Positions 7,701 through 16,628 of a stretch of 64,000 nt of DNA are shown here, piece after piece (position 1 is the first letter of the stretch; every line of letters begins with the position of its first letter). The notes under the pieces are model-generated. The model had not been told where the DNA came from. It did not search any database and worked only from the letters and a program-made list of their open reading frames with translations. The stretch is from Phormidium tenue FACHB-1050 (GTDB lineage Bacteria > Cyanobacteriota > Cyanobacteriia > Pseudanabaenales > Pseudanabaenaceae), in contig NZ_JACJQY010000009.1 in NCBI RefSeq assembly GCF_014696925.1, forward strand, positions 62,001 to 126,000, written 5' to 3'. Made by a program: the position numbers and the translations under genes.

Positions 7701-10441
7701 TCGAACTCGCCCTCCAAGAAAGTCAAGCCCAATTCCGCCGCATGACAGAAAGTGTACCAGGGATGATTTTTCGCTATGTTTTGCATCTTGATGGTCGTGA
7801 TGAAGCGGTCTATGTCAGCCCCCAAGTACAGCAGATTTATGAACTCACCCCTGAAGAGGTGTGTCAGGACATTAGCTGTCTCTGGGCGAAGGTTCATAAG
7901 GATGATGCTCCGATGATGAAAATGGCTATTGAGAGTTCGGCTGACTCTCTGCACCCCTTTTTAGTCGAAGCGCGTATACTCCTGTTGGGAGAGCGGATGA
8001 AATGGGTACAGATTAGTGCTCAGCCCGATCTCCAAGAGAATGGCGATGTTATTTGGGATGGCGTGGTGATTGATATTAGCGATCGCAAAATTGCTGAGAA
8101 AGCACTGATGCTTAAACAAAAGCATCTCGAAGCGCTGATGAACAATATTCCCCAACATGCTTGGATTAAGGATGAACAAAGTCGGCTTATTGCGGTAAAT
8201 GAACCCTTAGCCCAAGCCTTTGGAGTTTCGGCTGAAGAATTAATCGGGAAAACAGCTTTTGATGTTTGTCCAGTAGACTTAGCGCAAGTTTATCATAACG
8301 GTGATGCTGAGGTATTGCAATCTGGTCAACGCAAAGTGGTTGTAGAGCATAGCAAACGCGCTGATGGCACTTTGGGGTGGTTTGAAACGACCAGAACACC
8401 CTTTCGGGACGATCAGCTAAACATTGCGGGAACGGTGGGAATTGCGGCGGATATTACTGAGCAGAAACAGGCTGAACAGAAATTGCAAGAGCTATCCGAA
8501 CGATTAGAACTAGCAATTCAATCCGCTCAAATTGGCGTTTGGGAATTTGATTTCTCCAATAATCGCCTGTTTTGGGACGAACGGATGCTGGCTATTCATG
8601 GCGTATCGCCCGAAGCATTTCATGGCACTTACGAGGACTGGAGTAGTCGTGTGCATCCCGATGACTTGCCCCATGCCCAGCCCGACATTTTAGAGGAGCA
8701 AGCTATTTACAACACAGAATTCCGCATCATTCGCCCCGATGGTACAGTCCGATGGGTTATGTCGTACTCCTGCAAACAACGCAACCATCAGGGAGAATTA
8801 GTGCGTGCGGTAGGCGTGAATATTGATATTAGCGATCGTAAAAACGCTGAACTTGCACTTCAAGACTTATCAGATCGCCTAGAATTTGCTCTTAAAGGAG
8901 CCAATATTGGTATTTGGGAATATCAAATGAATGAAGAGCGCTTGATCTGGGATGAGCGCATGTTAAGCCTTTATGGAATTTCATCAGAGGAGTTTTCTGG
9001 TAAATATACGGACTGGCTTCAGCGCGTTCATCCCGATGATCTAGATTGGGTTCAGCAGGCTGAACGACAAGCCCATCAAGGAGCTAGAGAATGTCGCGTC
9101 GAATTTCGGATTGTTCGCCCAGATAGCACAATCCGCTTTATCGATTCCTACGCTTTCAAACAATATAACGCCCAAGGTGAAATTTTAAAAACGATTGGAT
9201 TAAACATTGATATTACCGATCGCAAACAGGCAGAAGCGCAACTGCAACACATTAATGAAGAACTGATCAAAGCAACTCGCCTCAAAGATGAGTTTCTTGC
9301 CAATATGAGCCACGAATTACGCACTCCCCTCAACGCCATTTTAGGCATGACGGAAATCCTTCAGGAGGAGATTTTTGGTGACTTAAACGATCGGCAAATG
9401 CAATCTCTCCAAACCATTGAGAAAAGTAGCAACCACCTACTGGAATTGATTAACGATATTCTGGATGTGGCAAAAATCGAAGCGGGGCAAATTCATCTAT
9501 CTTGTCAACCTAGTAATGTAGAAACGCTTTGTCAATCAAGTTTAGTCTTTATTAAGCAACAAGCCTTCAGCAAAAATATTCAACTAGAGTCAGTGATTCC
9601 CGCCAACCTGCCTACCATCAACCTTGATGAACGGCGAATTCGTCAAGTTCTGATTAATCTGCTCAATAATGCTGTCAAATTCACACCGAACGGCGGCAAA
9701 ATCATCCTACAGGTAAACTATATCGAGTTTCTGAATAATGCCGAAATCGTGCAGAGCCGAGCATGTGACACTCTAGAGATTAGCGTCATTGATACTGGCA
9801 TTGGGATTGCGCCAGATCAGATCAAACGGTTATTCCAACCGTTTGTACAGGTTGAGAGCGCCCTCAATCGTAACTACGAAGGTTCGGGACTGGGTTTAGT
9901 CCTCGTCAAGCGCTTGGTTGAGCTGCATGGCGGTGAAGTCAGATTAACCAGTGAATTAGGTGTGGGCAGTTGCTTTACGATCGCGATTCCGAACTCGCCA
10001 TTCTGTGAATTATCCGTTGAGACAGAACCTGCACTTCCGTCTAACTCCGAGGCGATCAAACCTGAAATCGAGGGCGCACCAGTAATTTTACTCGCCGAGG
10101 ATAATGAGTCGAATATCAACCTGTTTGCTGATTATTTGAGTCTCAAGGGCTATCGCTTAGTCATTGCCCACAATGGACAAATGGCGATCGACTTGGCACA
10201 ACAAACCCACCCTGATTTAATTTTAATGGATATTCAAATGCCAGAAATGGATGGATTGGAAGCGATCCAGCACATTCGCCAAATACCTGAGTTAGTCGAT
10301 ACGCCAATCATTGCATTAACCGCACTGGCGATGGCAGGCGATCGCGATCGGTGCATCGCCGTGGGCGCAAATGACTATCTCAGTAAACCAGTGTCACTAA
10401 AGCAGCTAGTCAAAAAAATCAACGACTACTTGACGGACTAG
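4748..10441 (+). CDS. giant multi-PAS hybrid sensor histidine kinase
   Basis: 1897 residues, cytoplasmic by sequence. Order: a CBS-like pair (about 10-140), a GAF domain (about 145-320, containing GVGSCGTAAFRRE), a coiled coil, nine PAS/PAC units (about 345-1500), a HisKA domain with phosphoacceptor His1522 in NMSHELRTPLNAILG, an HATPase domain (about 1625-1750, with DTGIGIAPDQIKRLFQPF and GSGLGLVLVKRL) and a C-terminal receiver with Asp1828 in LILMDIQMPEMDG. Several PAS units end in ISDRK. Units 2, 3 and 6 are near copies of each other, as are 4 and 7, and 8 and 9. Ligands cannot be read from the sequence. No partner regulator is adjacent; the built-in receiver suggests a phosphorelay. Confidence 0.93.
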   Translation: MLSNLEAAIVQNPLVALVEATVLSAVEQMSNLSRQEIDGDNGSSTCVVIISKELKVLGILTQQDVMRLVTQQRSIAKLTLRQFLKQHRSPSDSLIISQSDLRNLRNINAAIAYFESSQITHLAIVDAQEQLVGVLQHESLKRLRDSIIHEATASLFAIQQKIHERIAKAEPLKDVLVDLLQTMETYLRGSSCSITLCMDDRRMGDVIAHSLPPEYARIVSEMGLPIAEGVGSCGTAAFRRELVVVTDIENDPLWQNDKAFVLCYGLQACSSMPIFASDRTLLGTFGIYYREQKAPQAQELDWIAQAAHIAGIAIERDRAIQALQQLNHELENRVQVRTQELQEREQFLQTVLDTFPLSVFWKDVNSVYLGCNQNFLDDAGLQTIAEIIGKTDREMPWGETEADLYRADDQAVIESQTAKLGIVETLHHANGQTIWLETNKLPLRNLQGEVIGVLGTYQDISDRKAVELALQASEAKLRRITESVPGMIYRYVLHPDGRDELVYVSPQVQQIFELTPEVVLQDMSCLWARVHPEDIPIAQSAIQESAVSLQPFFIEERLLLSGNRMKWIHSSSQPTRQENGDITWDGVVMDISDRKAVELALQASEAKFRRITESVPGMIFRYVLHPDGRDELVYVSPQVQQIFELTPEMVLQDMRCLWARFHPEDIPMIQSAIQDSAVSLQSFLVEGRLLLPNERVKWIQVSSQPDRQENGDVIWDGVVIDISDRKAVEKALMLKQKHLKALMNNIPHLAWIKDEQGRVIAVNEPFAQAFGVSSEELVGKTAHDIFPADLAQAYHDDDVEVLQSGQRKVVVERGALADGTLGWFETTKTPFRDDQLNIAGTVGIAANITELKMMELSLKASERRYASLAAAAPVAIFRFDEPLNCVYVNERWSALSGRPMESALGHGWMESVHPEDREQRIAEWAGYYAQSNSEDLVIHGSEGRHLRPDGTTTWCYIQAAKEFDDDGNVVGYIGTLTDITDRKNIELALQESQAQFRRMTESVPGMIFRYVLHLDGRDEAVYVSPQVQQIYELTPEEVCQDISCLWAKVHKDDAPMMKMAIESSADSLHPFLVEARILLLGERMKWVQISAQPDLQENGDVIWDGVVIDISDRKIAEKALMLKQKHLEALMNNIPQHAWIKDEQSRLIAVNEPLAQAFGVSAEELIGKTAFDVCPVDLAQVYHNGDAEVLQSGQRKVVVEHSKRADGTLGWFETTRTPFRDDQLNIAGTVGIAADITEQKQAEQKLQELSERLELAIQSAQIGVWEFDFSNNRLFWDERMLAIHGVSPEAFHGTYEDWSSRVHPDDLPHAQPDILEEQAIYNTEFRIIRPDGTVRWVMSYSCKQRNHQGELVRAVGVNIDISDRKNAELALQDLSDRLEFALKGANIGIWEYQMNEERLIWDERMLSLYGISSEEFSGKYTDWLQRVHPDDLDWVQQAERQAHQGARECRVEFRIVRPDSTIRFIDSYAFKQYNAQGEILKTIGLNIDITDRKQAEAQLQHINEELIKATRLKDEFLANMSHELRTPLNAILGMTEILQEEIFGDLNDRQMQSLQTIEKSSNHLLELINDILDVAKIEAGQIHLSCQPSNVETLCQSSLVFIKQQAFSKNIQLESVIPANLPTINLDERRIRQVLINLLNNAVKFTPNGGKIILQVNYIEFLNNAEIVQSRACDTLEISVIDTGIGIAPDQIKRLFQPFVQVESALNRNYEGSGLGLVLVKRLVELHGGEVRLTSELGVGSCFTIAIPNSPFCELSVETEPALPSNSEAIKPEIEGAPVILLAEDNESNINLFADYLSLKGYRLVIAHNGQMAIDLAQQTHPDLILMDIQMPEMDGLEAIQHIRQIPELVDTPIIALTALAMAGDRDRCIAVGANDYLSKPVSLKQLVKKINDYLTD

Positions 10442-10456
10442 AAATAGTTATCCCAA

Positions 10457-10484
10457 AGCACAAAATGCGTAGCCATTTTGTGCT
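10457..10484. repeat. hairpin with stem AGCACAAAATG
   Basis: Arms 10457-10467 and 10474-10484, stem AGCACAAAATG/CATTTTGTGCT. It matches one half of the TAATACCAA-bounded element found at 58682-58790 and sits 16 bp after the kinase stop. Confidence 0.65.
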
Positions 10485-10502
10485 GTTAAAACCCTTGCTG
10501 GA

Positions 10503-10577
10503 TATAGCTGTTAAAACCCAAATAGTGTAGGGCGGCGCTTCGCGCCGCCCTACACTATTTGGGTTTTAACAGCTATA
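10503..10577. repeat. perfect 36-bp GGCGGCGC-core palindrome
   Basis: Arms 10503-10538 and 10542-10577 pair without a mismatch around TTC; the element starts TATAGCTG and ends CAGCTATA. The core is GGCGGCGC/GCGCCGCC with the arm AAACCCAAATAGTGTAG. This is the most symmetric member of the family. Confidence 0.9.
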
Positions 10578-10622
10578 TTACACATCACGGTATATTTAGC
10601 TAAAGATACAATCATCCTCGCT

Positions 10623-11957
10623 ATGTCAGAACCTTCGCATTATTGGATTGTTAATGTTCGGATTCCTAATTGTTTTATCGATAGTGAGATTCTTGAGCAG
10701 AATCTAGAAACTAGACTCAAGCCAACATTACAACGCGATCGCCTATTCCCTTGTCACCTCGAAATTCGGAATGGTCAAATAACAGATATTTTACCGAACT
10801 CTCAAATTTCACAAATCCCGACCGAGAGTTTACCAATCATTGATGGTAAGCAAGGAATCCTGATTCCTTGCTTTGCAGATTTACACACCCACCTTGACAA
10901 AGGACATATGTGGGAACGTAGTCCGAATTTAGATGGCACATTTCAAGGCGCACTCAAAGGCGTGTATCTAGATTGCACAGAACAACGCAATTGGAACTAT
11001 GAAGACCTCTATCGCCGCATGGAATTTGGGCTGAAATGTAGTTACGCCCACGGCACAAAAGCAATAAGGACGCATTTAGATTGTCCACCGCATCAGGTGA
11101 AAACGACATTGCAAGTGTTTCAAGAATTGCGCGAGAAATGGAAGGAGAAAATCACTCTTCAAGCTGTGTCATTAGTGCAACTTTCCTATTTTGCGACTGC
11201 GGAAGGAGAACAATTTGCGGATGCGATCGCCGATTTAGGTTGCATTCTTGGCGGCATTGCCCATATGGCTCCAGAACTAGATCAACATTTAGATCGGATT
11301 CTGACCTTGGCTGTCGAACGTAACCTCAGTGTTGATTTCCATGCCGATGAAAATAATGACCCTGAGTCACGCACATTGCATCATATTGCCGAAGCAGGTT
11401 TAAGAAATAATTTTAGTTCGCAAATAGTCTGCGGACATTGCTGTAGTTTGGCAGTGCAAGAGGAAGATACCGCCAACGCCACGATCGCCCTCATCAAAGA
11501 AGCAAATATCGGCATCGTTAGTTTGCCAATGTGTAATCTGTATTTACAAGATCGCGTTGCCGATCGCACACCTCGCTGGCGTGGGGTGACACTAGTGCGG
11601 GAGCTTAATGATGCAGGTGTAACCGTGTCTCTAGCTAGTGATAACTGCCGTGATCCTTTTTATGGATTTGGGGATCATGATCTATTGGAGGTTTTCAGCA
11701 TGGGAACAAAAATTTCGCATTTAGATACACCCTATGACAACTGGATCGAGTCAGTGACTTCACGCCCTGCGGCTTTGATGGGCTTATCCGATGTTGGTAA
11801 GATTGGGATTGGACAAATTGCAGATTTGGTTCTATTTAAAGCACGTAGCTATAATGAGTTGCTCTCTCGCCACCAAGGCGATCGCACTGTGTTTAGAAAT
11901 GGCAAGGCGATCGATACTACTCTGCCCGACTATGCAGAACTTGATGATTTGATATAG
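10623..11957 (+). CDS. codA: cytosine deaminase-like amidohydrolase
   Basis: 444 residues of the metal-dependent amidohydrolase superfamily, closest by motif to cytosine deaminase (cytosine to uracil plus ammonia). The metal ligands appear in order: HTHLDK, DFHADE, VCGHCCSL and LASDNCRDPFYGFGDHD. The N-terminal strand region ending IDGKQGILIPCFADLHTHLD is the normal entry to the barrel, and RPAALMGL..VGKIGIGQIADLVLF is the usual C-terminal beta-sandwich return. Related enzymes deaminate other pyrimidines or creatinine, so the substrate is inferred. The M61 peptidase gene follows after 28 bp on the same strand. Confidence 0.8.
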   Translation: MSEPSHYWIVNVRIPNCFIDSEILEQNLETRLKPTLQRDRLFPCHLEIRNGQITDILPNSQISQIPTESLPIIDGKQGILIPCFADLHTHLDKGHMWERSPNLDGTFQGALKGVYLDCTEQRNWNYEDLYRRMEFGLKCSYAHGTKAIRTHLDCPPHQVKTTLQVFQELREKWKEKITLQAVSLVQLSYFATAEGEQFADAIADLGCILGGIAHMAPELDQHLDRILTLAVERNLSVDFHADENNDPESRTLHHIAEAGLRNNFSSQIVCGHCCSLAVQEEDTANATIALIKEANIGIVSLPMCNLYLQDRVADRTPRWRGVTLVRELNDAGVTVSLASDNCRDPFYGFGDHDLLEVFSMGTKISHLDTPYDNWIESVTSRPAALMGLSDVGKIGIGQIADLVLFKARSYNELLSRHQGDRTVFRNGKAIDTTLPDYAELDDLI

Positions 11958-11985
11958 TCGTATGCTAACGATAAATTAAAAAAAC

Positions 11986-13743
11986 ATGAAAAACCTTTCT
12001 AGTAGCCAATTTAACTACCGTCTATCGATTCCAGAGCCAGAAAATCATCTATTAGAAGTTGAACTAGCGATCGCTGATTGGCAAGCTGAATTTATCGATC
12101 TGAAGTTGCCAGTCTGGACACCTGGTTCCTATTTGGTGCGTGAATATGCTAAACATCTGCAAGATTTTGAGGCAACTGATGCTACGGGAAATCCTCTATC
12201 GTGGCAAAAAATCAGTAAAAATCATTGGCAGGTGAAATATGCAAGTAATAGCAATCATCCCAAAGATACAACCATCAAAATTCGTTATCGCATCTTCTGT
12301 AATGAATTAACCGTCCGTACTAATCATATTGATCGCACCCATGCCTTTTTGAATGGTGCAGCCGTATTTATGTACGTGCCCGAACATCAGCAGAAACCCT
12401 ATACAGTCGAGATTGGCGAGATCAAAGATAATTGGCAAATTGCGACAGCTTTACCAGCACTTGAGAACGCTACGCATACTTTCTATGCCAAGGATTTTGA
12501 CACTTTAGTTGATAGTCCCTTTGAGATTGGGATGCATCAGCGCTATGAATTCACAGTTTTGGATAAACCCCATAGCTTTGTCGTCTGGGGGCAACATAAT
12601 GCGGATATGCAGCGGATTGTGAAAGATACGGCAGCGATCGTCGCCGTGGAAGCGGAAATATTTGGGGGACTACCCTACGATCGCTATGACTTTATTCTTC
12701 ATGCTGGCAACGGTTTTGGCGGACTAGAGCATAAAAACAGCACCGTCCTGCTCTACAACCGTTTGGGCTTTCGCAAAGAAGAGAGCTATCTCCAATTTAT
12801 GAATCTCGTCGCCCACGAATTTTTCCATACATGGAATGTAAAACGGATTCGTCCTAAAGCCCTAGAAAAGTTTGATTACGACAATGAGAATTATACAAGT
12901 TCACTTTGGTTTAGCGAAGGAACTACCAGTTATTATGACCAAATTTTCCCGCTTCGGGCTGGGCTGTACGATGCTAAGCATTATCTCAAACTAGTTAGCA
13001 AGGCGATCACCCGTCTGCAAACAACCTTTGGACGAAATGTTCAATCCCTCTATGATTCTAGTTTTGACACATGGATTAAGCTCTACCGTCCTGATCCAAA
13101 TACCCATAACAACCAAATTTCCTACTACCTAAAAGGGGAATTAGTATCGCTGCTGCTAGATTTACTAATTCGTTCTAAAACTAATAATTTGAGATCGCTT
13201 GATCGGGTCATGCAGATTATGTGGGAGCGCTTTGGGAAAGAAGAGATTGGCTTTAGCGAAGCAGAACTCCATGAAGTCATCGAGACAGTCGCAGGTGTTG
13301 ACCTATCGAATTTCTGGAATGATTATCTCTACGGCACTAAAGAACTGGACTATAACTATTATCTCGAACCCTTCGGGCTAGAATTACGCACATCTCGCCA
13401 AGATATTCCCTTTACGGGGATGACGCTGAAAACTAAAAATGGGCTTGCAGAAATTGAGAAGGTTGAGTTTGGCTCACCTGCTCAAAAAGCTGGGCTTAGC
13501 ACAGGTGACATGGTAATCGCGATCGCAGGAATTCGAGTCACAGCAGAAAACTTTAGCGATCGCCTCCGCGATTACGTATCTGGTGAAACGATCGCCGTTA
13601 CCACTTTCCAGCAAGACTTACTACAGACGGTTGAAGTTACTTTGCAAGCTCCCATCTGTAATCATTTTGATCTAGTCCAAATTACCAATCCGTCACCCAA
13701 CCAAGAGCTAAACCTAAGATTGTGGCTTAGCATCGAATCATAA
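11986..13743 (+). CDS. M61 family metallopeptidase with PDZ domain
   Basis: 585 residues. The zinc-binding HEFFH (His277, Glu278, His281) in VAHEFFHTWNVKRIRP, with the downstream WFSEGTTSYY supplying the third ligand, identifies peptidase family M61 (glycyl aminopeptidase type). An N-terminal beta domain (about 1-170) and a C-terminal PDZ domain (about 470-560, SPAQKAGLSTGDMVIAIAG) complete the usual architecture. No signal peptide is seen, so it is probably cytoplasmic. The last codons and stop lie in the left arm of a palindrome shared with the convergent gene. Confidence 0.9.
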   Translation: MKNLSSSQFNYRLSIPEPENHLLEVELAIADWQAEFIDLKLPVWTPGSYLVREYAKHLQDFEATDATGNPLSWQKISKNHWQVKYASNSNHPKDTTIKIRYRIFCNELTVRTNHIDRTHAFLNGAAVFMYVPEHQQKPYTVEIGEIKDNWQIATALPALENATHTFYAKDFDTLVDSPFEIGMHQRYEFTVLDKPHSFVVWGQHNADMQRIVKDTAAIVAVEAEIFGGLPYDRYDFILHAGNGFGGLEHKNSTVLLYNRLGFRKEESYLQFMNLVAHEFFHTWNVKRIRPKALEKFDYDNENYTSSLWFSEGTTSYYDQIFPLRAGLYDAKHYLKLVSKAITRLQTTFGRNVQSLYDSSFDTWIKLYRPDPNTHNNQISYYLKGELVSLLLDLLIRSKTNNLRSLDRVMQIMWERFGKEEIGFSEAELHEVIETVAGVDLSNFWNDYLYGTKELDYNYYLEPFGLELRTSRQDIPFTGMTLKTKNGLAEIEKVEFGSPAQKAGLSTGDMVIAIAGIRVTAENFSDRLRDYVSGETIAVTTFQQDLLQTVEVTLQAPICNHFDLVQITNPSPNQELNLRLWLSIES

Positions 13744-13787
13744 AGAATAGAATCGGTGCAAAGCGCCGATTCTATTCTTTATGATTC
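13735..13787. terminator. bidirectional terminator palindrome between convergent genes
   Basis: Arms 13735-13756 and 13766-13787 are exact reverse complements of 22 nt; the stem continues inward through one G-T pair to a 3-nt AAA loop. The left arm holds the last codons and TAA of the M61 gene, the right arm the last codons and TAG of the convergent FHA-EAL gene. Confidence 0.85.
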
Positions 13788-15934
13788 GGTTTAGTTACCC
13801 CTTGCGCCCTTAACAAAACCTCAATTTCTTCGGCAGGTAGAGCCTTATAGAAAAAATAACCTTGGATCTGATCGCAGCCAAGCGATCGCAATATATCCAC
13901 CTGCTCGATCGTTTCCACACCTTCAGCAATCACATTTAAACTCAAACTATGGGCTAAATTAATAATTGAAGCCACAATTGTCCGATCATGCTCACTGTGA
14001 GTAACGTATTCGATAAAGATACGATCAATTTTTAGAGTATCAATTGGCAAATTTTTCAAATAACTTAGAGCCGAGTAACCAGTTCCAAAATCATCAATTG
14101 ACAACTGAATGCCCATTTGACGGAATTCATTTAACAAGATAATTTTTTCTTCCACATTATCCATCATGATCCCCTCGGTAATTTCTAGTTCTAGAAAATG
14201 CGGATCAAGATTTGTTTCTTCAAGAATTTGTTGTAAACAAGATAGAAAGTCCTTTTGCTGGAGTTGCTTGATCGACAAATTTACGCCAACTTGAATTGGC
14301 GGTAGTCCCTTATCTTGCCATGCGATCGCCTGTAAACAAGTTTGTCGCAATACCCAAGATCCGATCGCCGTAATTAGCCCTGTTTCTTCGGCAAGGGGAA
14401 TAAATTGACTCGGTGGAATCGAACCTAAAGAAACATGTTTCCAGCGCAGCAAGACTTCTAACCCCACAATTTTGCCTGTGAGGATATCGACTTGAGGTTG
14501 ATAGTAGGTCAGTAATTCGTTGTTTTCTAACGCCCTTCGCAGATTATTTTCCATGGACAAGCGCTGAAAACTCTGCTCCTGCATATTCGGAACATAGAAC
14601 TGAAAGCTATTTTGTCCTTCAGCTTTAGCCCGATACATAGCCATATCTGCATTCCGAATTAGCCCCTCAACTTCAGTATGATGATCTGGATAAATACTTG
14701 CACCAATACAAGTGGTGATATGGAGTTCATGACCACCACAGTTAAAAGGTAAAGTCAAAGCCTGAATCATGGCTTCAGCAACTTGGACAACGGCATCTGT
14801 AGAATGAATATCCATAGCCACGATCGCAAATTCATCCGCGCCCCAACGCACCATTAAATCACCCTGTTTCAGCAAACTCTTGAGGCGATCGCTAACGGCT
14901 TTTAGCAATAAATCACCAACATTATGCCCTAGAGAATCATTAATTAACTTAAACCGATCAATATCTAAAAATAAAACTGCAAATTGTTGTTCTTTATCTT
15001 CTAACTTGTTGATAACTTCAACCAAATGTTCATGCAAATATTTTCGGTTGGGCAAACCTGTCAGTGTGTCATGATGACTTTGATAGGCGATGATCGCTTC
15101 GGCTTGTCTTTGTTTGGTCACATCCGCTATGTGGATACGAATGACTTCATTCCAAGGCATAAAATGAATGATTTCTTCAAATACCTTGTCATCAATCATC
15201 ACCTCTCGCACAAAGAATTTGCGGACAGGATTCGCCAATGGCACTAACTGAGCCAACAGTTCTTGAAGCAAGGGATGACTAATTCGCTTCTCTTCAAGAT
15301 TAGGAAACTGAGATAAAGCCGCAGGATTAAGATAAAGGATTTTGCCAACAAGATTTAACTCAATAATTGGTTGGGGATCTAGCTCAGGCGATGAAATGAA
15401 TTGGTTAACGGTCTTATGGATATGAGCAGATATATCTTGATCAGCAATAGAGAGTAAAGGCGAAAATCGAAATAGCTCAGTCTCATCAAAGGGCGAATTA
15501 TTCAGATAAGGATAGCTGCTTTGAGTAATCTGATTTTGATAGTTATTACTTTTAGGGATGTTAGTAATCGCACTGATTACCTGATATACCGCCTTAGTAT
15601 CTTTACTAAATAGAATTTCGTCACCATGGGATAATATATGCGAAAATCTCTTTTTGCCGTTAATTAAAATTCCGTTTGTACTACGTTTTCCTTCTACACT
15701 GCCATCAATTATTCGGAAAAAGCTTGAAGACTTTTTAGAAGTTACAGCTAATAAAGTTGCATGTTGACGCGATACAAGATTAGACCGCAGAATTATCGAA
15801 TTACCCAAGCTTCGTCCTAATGAATAAGTCATATTATTCAAGAGAAAATTGCGAAAACCTTGTGGATCTTCAACCGTAATTACGTGATGAAGCATCTCTT
15901 TGATCTCAAGAGTGGATGACTCTTCTGGTCTCAC
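13772..15934 (-). CDS. FHA-PAS-GGDEF-EAL protein (c-di-GMP metabolism)
   Basis: 720 residues. N-terminal FHA domain (about 18-110: YSLGRSLGNS, VSRQHA, STNGILING) that binds phosphothreonine peptides; a PAS-like region (about 165-265); a GGDEF domain (about 290-430) whose signature reads GADEF (365-369); and an EAL domain (about 455-705) with EVLLRW, the Glu-bearing LELEITEG, DDFGTGYSALSYL and EGVET. The EAL residues for metal and c-di-GMP look intact, whereas the Gly-to-Ala change in GGDEF suggests a weakened or regulatory cyclase. The combination implies phosphodiesterase output gated by Ser/Thr phosphorylation; that is inference. It converges on the M61 gene. Confidence 0.92.
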   Translation of the reverse strand: MRPEESSTLEIKEMLHHVITVEDPQGFRNFLLNNMTYSLGRSLGNSIILRSNLVSRQHATLLAVTSKKSSSFFRIIDGSVEGKRSTNGILINGKKRFSHILSHGDEILFSKDTKAVYQVISAITNIPKSNNYQNQITQSSYPYLNNSPFDETELFRFSPLLSIADQDISAHIHKTVNQFISSPELDPQPIIELNLVGKILYLNPAALSQFPNLEEKRISHPLLQELLAQLVPLANPVRKFFVREVMIDDKVFEEIIHFMPWNEVIRIHIADVTKQRQAEAIIAYQSHHDTLTGLPNRKYLHEHLVEVINKLEDKEQQFAVLFLDIDRFKLINDSLGHNVGDLLLKAVSDRLKSLLKQGDLMVRWGADEFAIVAMDIHSTDAVVQVAEAMIQALTLPFNCGGHELHITTCIGASIYPDHHTEVEGLIRNADMAMYRAKAEGQNSFQFYVPNMQEQSFQRLSMENNLRRALENNELLTYYQPQVDILTGKIVGLEVLLRWKHVSLGSIPPSQFIPLAEETGLITAIGSWVLRQTCLQAIAWQDKGLPPIQVGVNLSIKQLQQKDFLSCLQQILEETNLDPHFLELEITEGIMMDNVEEKIILLNEFRQMGIQLSIDDFGTGYSALSYLKNLPIDTLKIDRIFIEYVTHSEHDRTIVASIINLAHSLSLNVIAEGVETIEQVDILRSLGCDQIQGYFFYKALPAEEIEVLLRAQGVTKPNHKE

Positions 15935-16395
15935 CTGAATAATGTCCCTTTACAACGAGCTTTAGAAGGATTGGCAGTTATATAAACTATTACATCTGTG
16001 TTAAAAGTATCATTAACCGATAGTTTTAACAAAAATTAGCATTTCACTTGAGTGAAAAACGTTCTAAGCACATGTATTTCTTAATCTAAGAATTTCTTTA
16101 CTTTTGTAGATTACTCGCTTTAAGGATATTAAGTCTAATTATATAAATTTATGAGTTGAAAACAGTCACTTAACTTACGGTTATACAACTAGATTTAGCG
16201 TTTGTGAAGTGAATACTAGTAAATTTACGGCTTTCCAAGTAATTTTTGAGGGATTTTAGATAAATCAGTAGATTAACGAACTATAGGATATTTTTGGCAA
16301 GTGCGGATGCAAAATAGTTTCTAAAAATACCTTGGCTTAGGTTTGAGCGCAAATGGCAAAACCTCCCCCCATCTAATCTACCGTGTACACACGTC
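15935..16395. other. AT-rich gene-free region upstream of the FHA-EAL gene
   Basis: No convincing reading frame on either strand. Presumed promoter region for the leftward FHA-EAL gene. It contains a 16-bp perfect palindrome TTTCACTTGAGTGAAA at 16042-16057 that could be a regulator site; no regulator is identified. Confidence 0.4.
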
Positions 16396-16501
16396 TAATA
16401 CCAAAACTAAAAATGGCTCCGCCATTTTTAGTTTTAAAACCCTGTAAGGGTTTGGTTTTTAATTCACAAAAGTGTTGGCTCACTTTTGTGAATTGGTATA
16501 A
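16396..16501. repeat. TAATACCAA-bounded two-hairpin element
   Basis: About 106 bp, bounded by TAATACCAA and TTGGTATAA. It holds two perfect hairpins: 16403-16417/16421-16435 (stem AAAACTAAAAATGGC) and 16461-16474/16481-16494 (stem AATTCACAAAAGTG), separated by AAAACCCTGTAAGGGTTT. Copies occur at 19665 and 58682, with a partial one at 26902. Confidence 0.75.
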
Positions 16502-16536
16502 CTGTCTACGTTTCGATGTATACCTATAGTCACTTA

Positions 16537-16621
16537 CACAAACCCAGAAGACGAGTGGCGGCGCTTCGCGCCGCCACTCGTCTTCTGGGTTTGTGTCCTA
16601 ACAAGAATGGCGACAGCTATA
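16537..16621. repeat. GGCGGCGC-core palindrome with right end of element
   Basis: Perfect 28-bp stem (16537-16564 / 16568-16595) around TTC, arm AACCCAGAAGACGAGT, core GGCGGCGC. It is followed by a tail ending GGCGACAGCTATA like that of the copy at 58822; a TATAG also stands upstream at 16525. Confidence 0.85.
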
Positions 16622-16628
16622 TCTAAGC

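Noticed and set aside
6392-8179. Repeated reverse-strand frames with similar sequence to each other
   Set aside because: Their similarity is only the antisense image of the duplicated PAS units.
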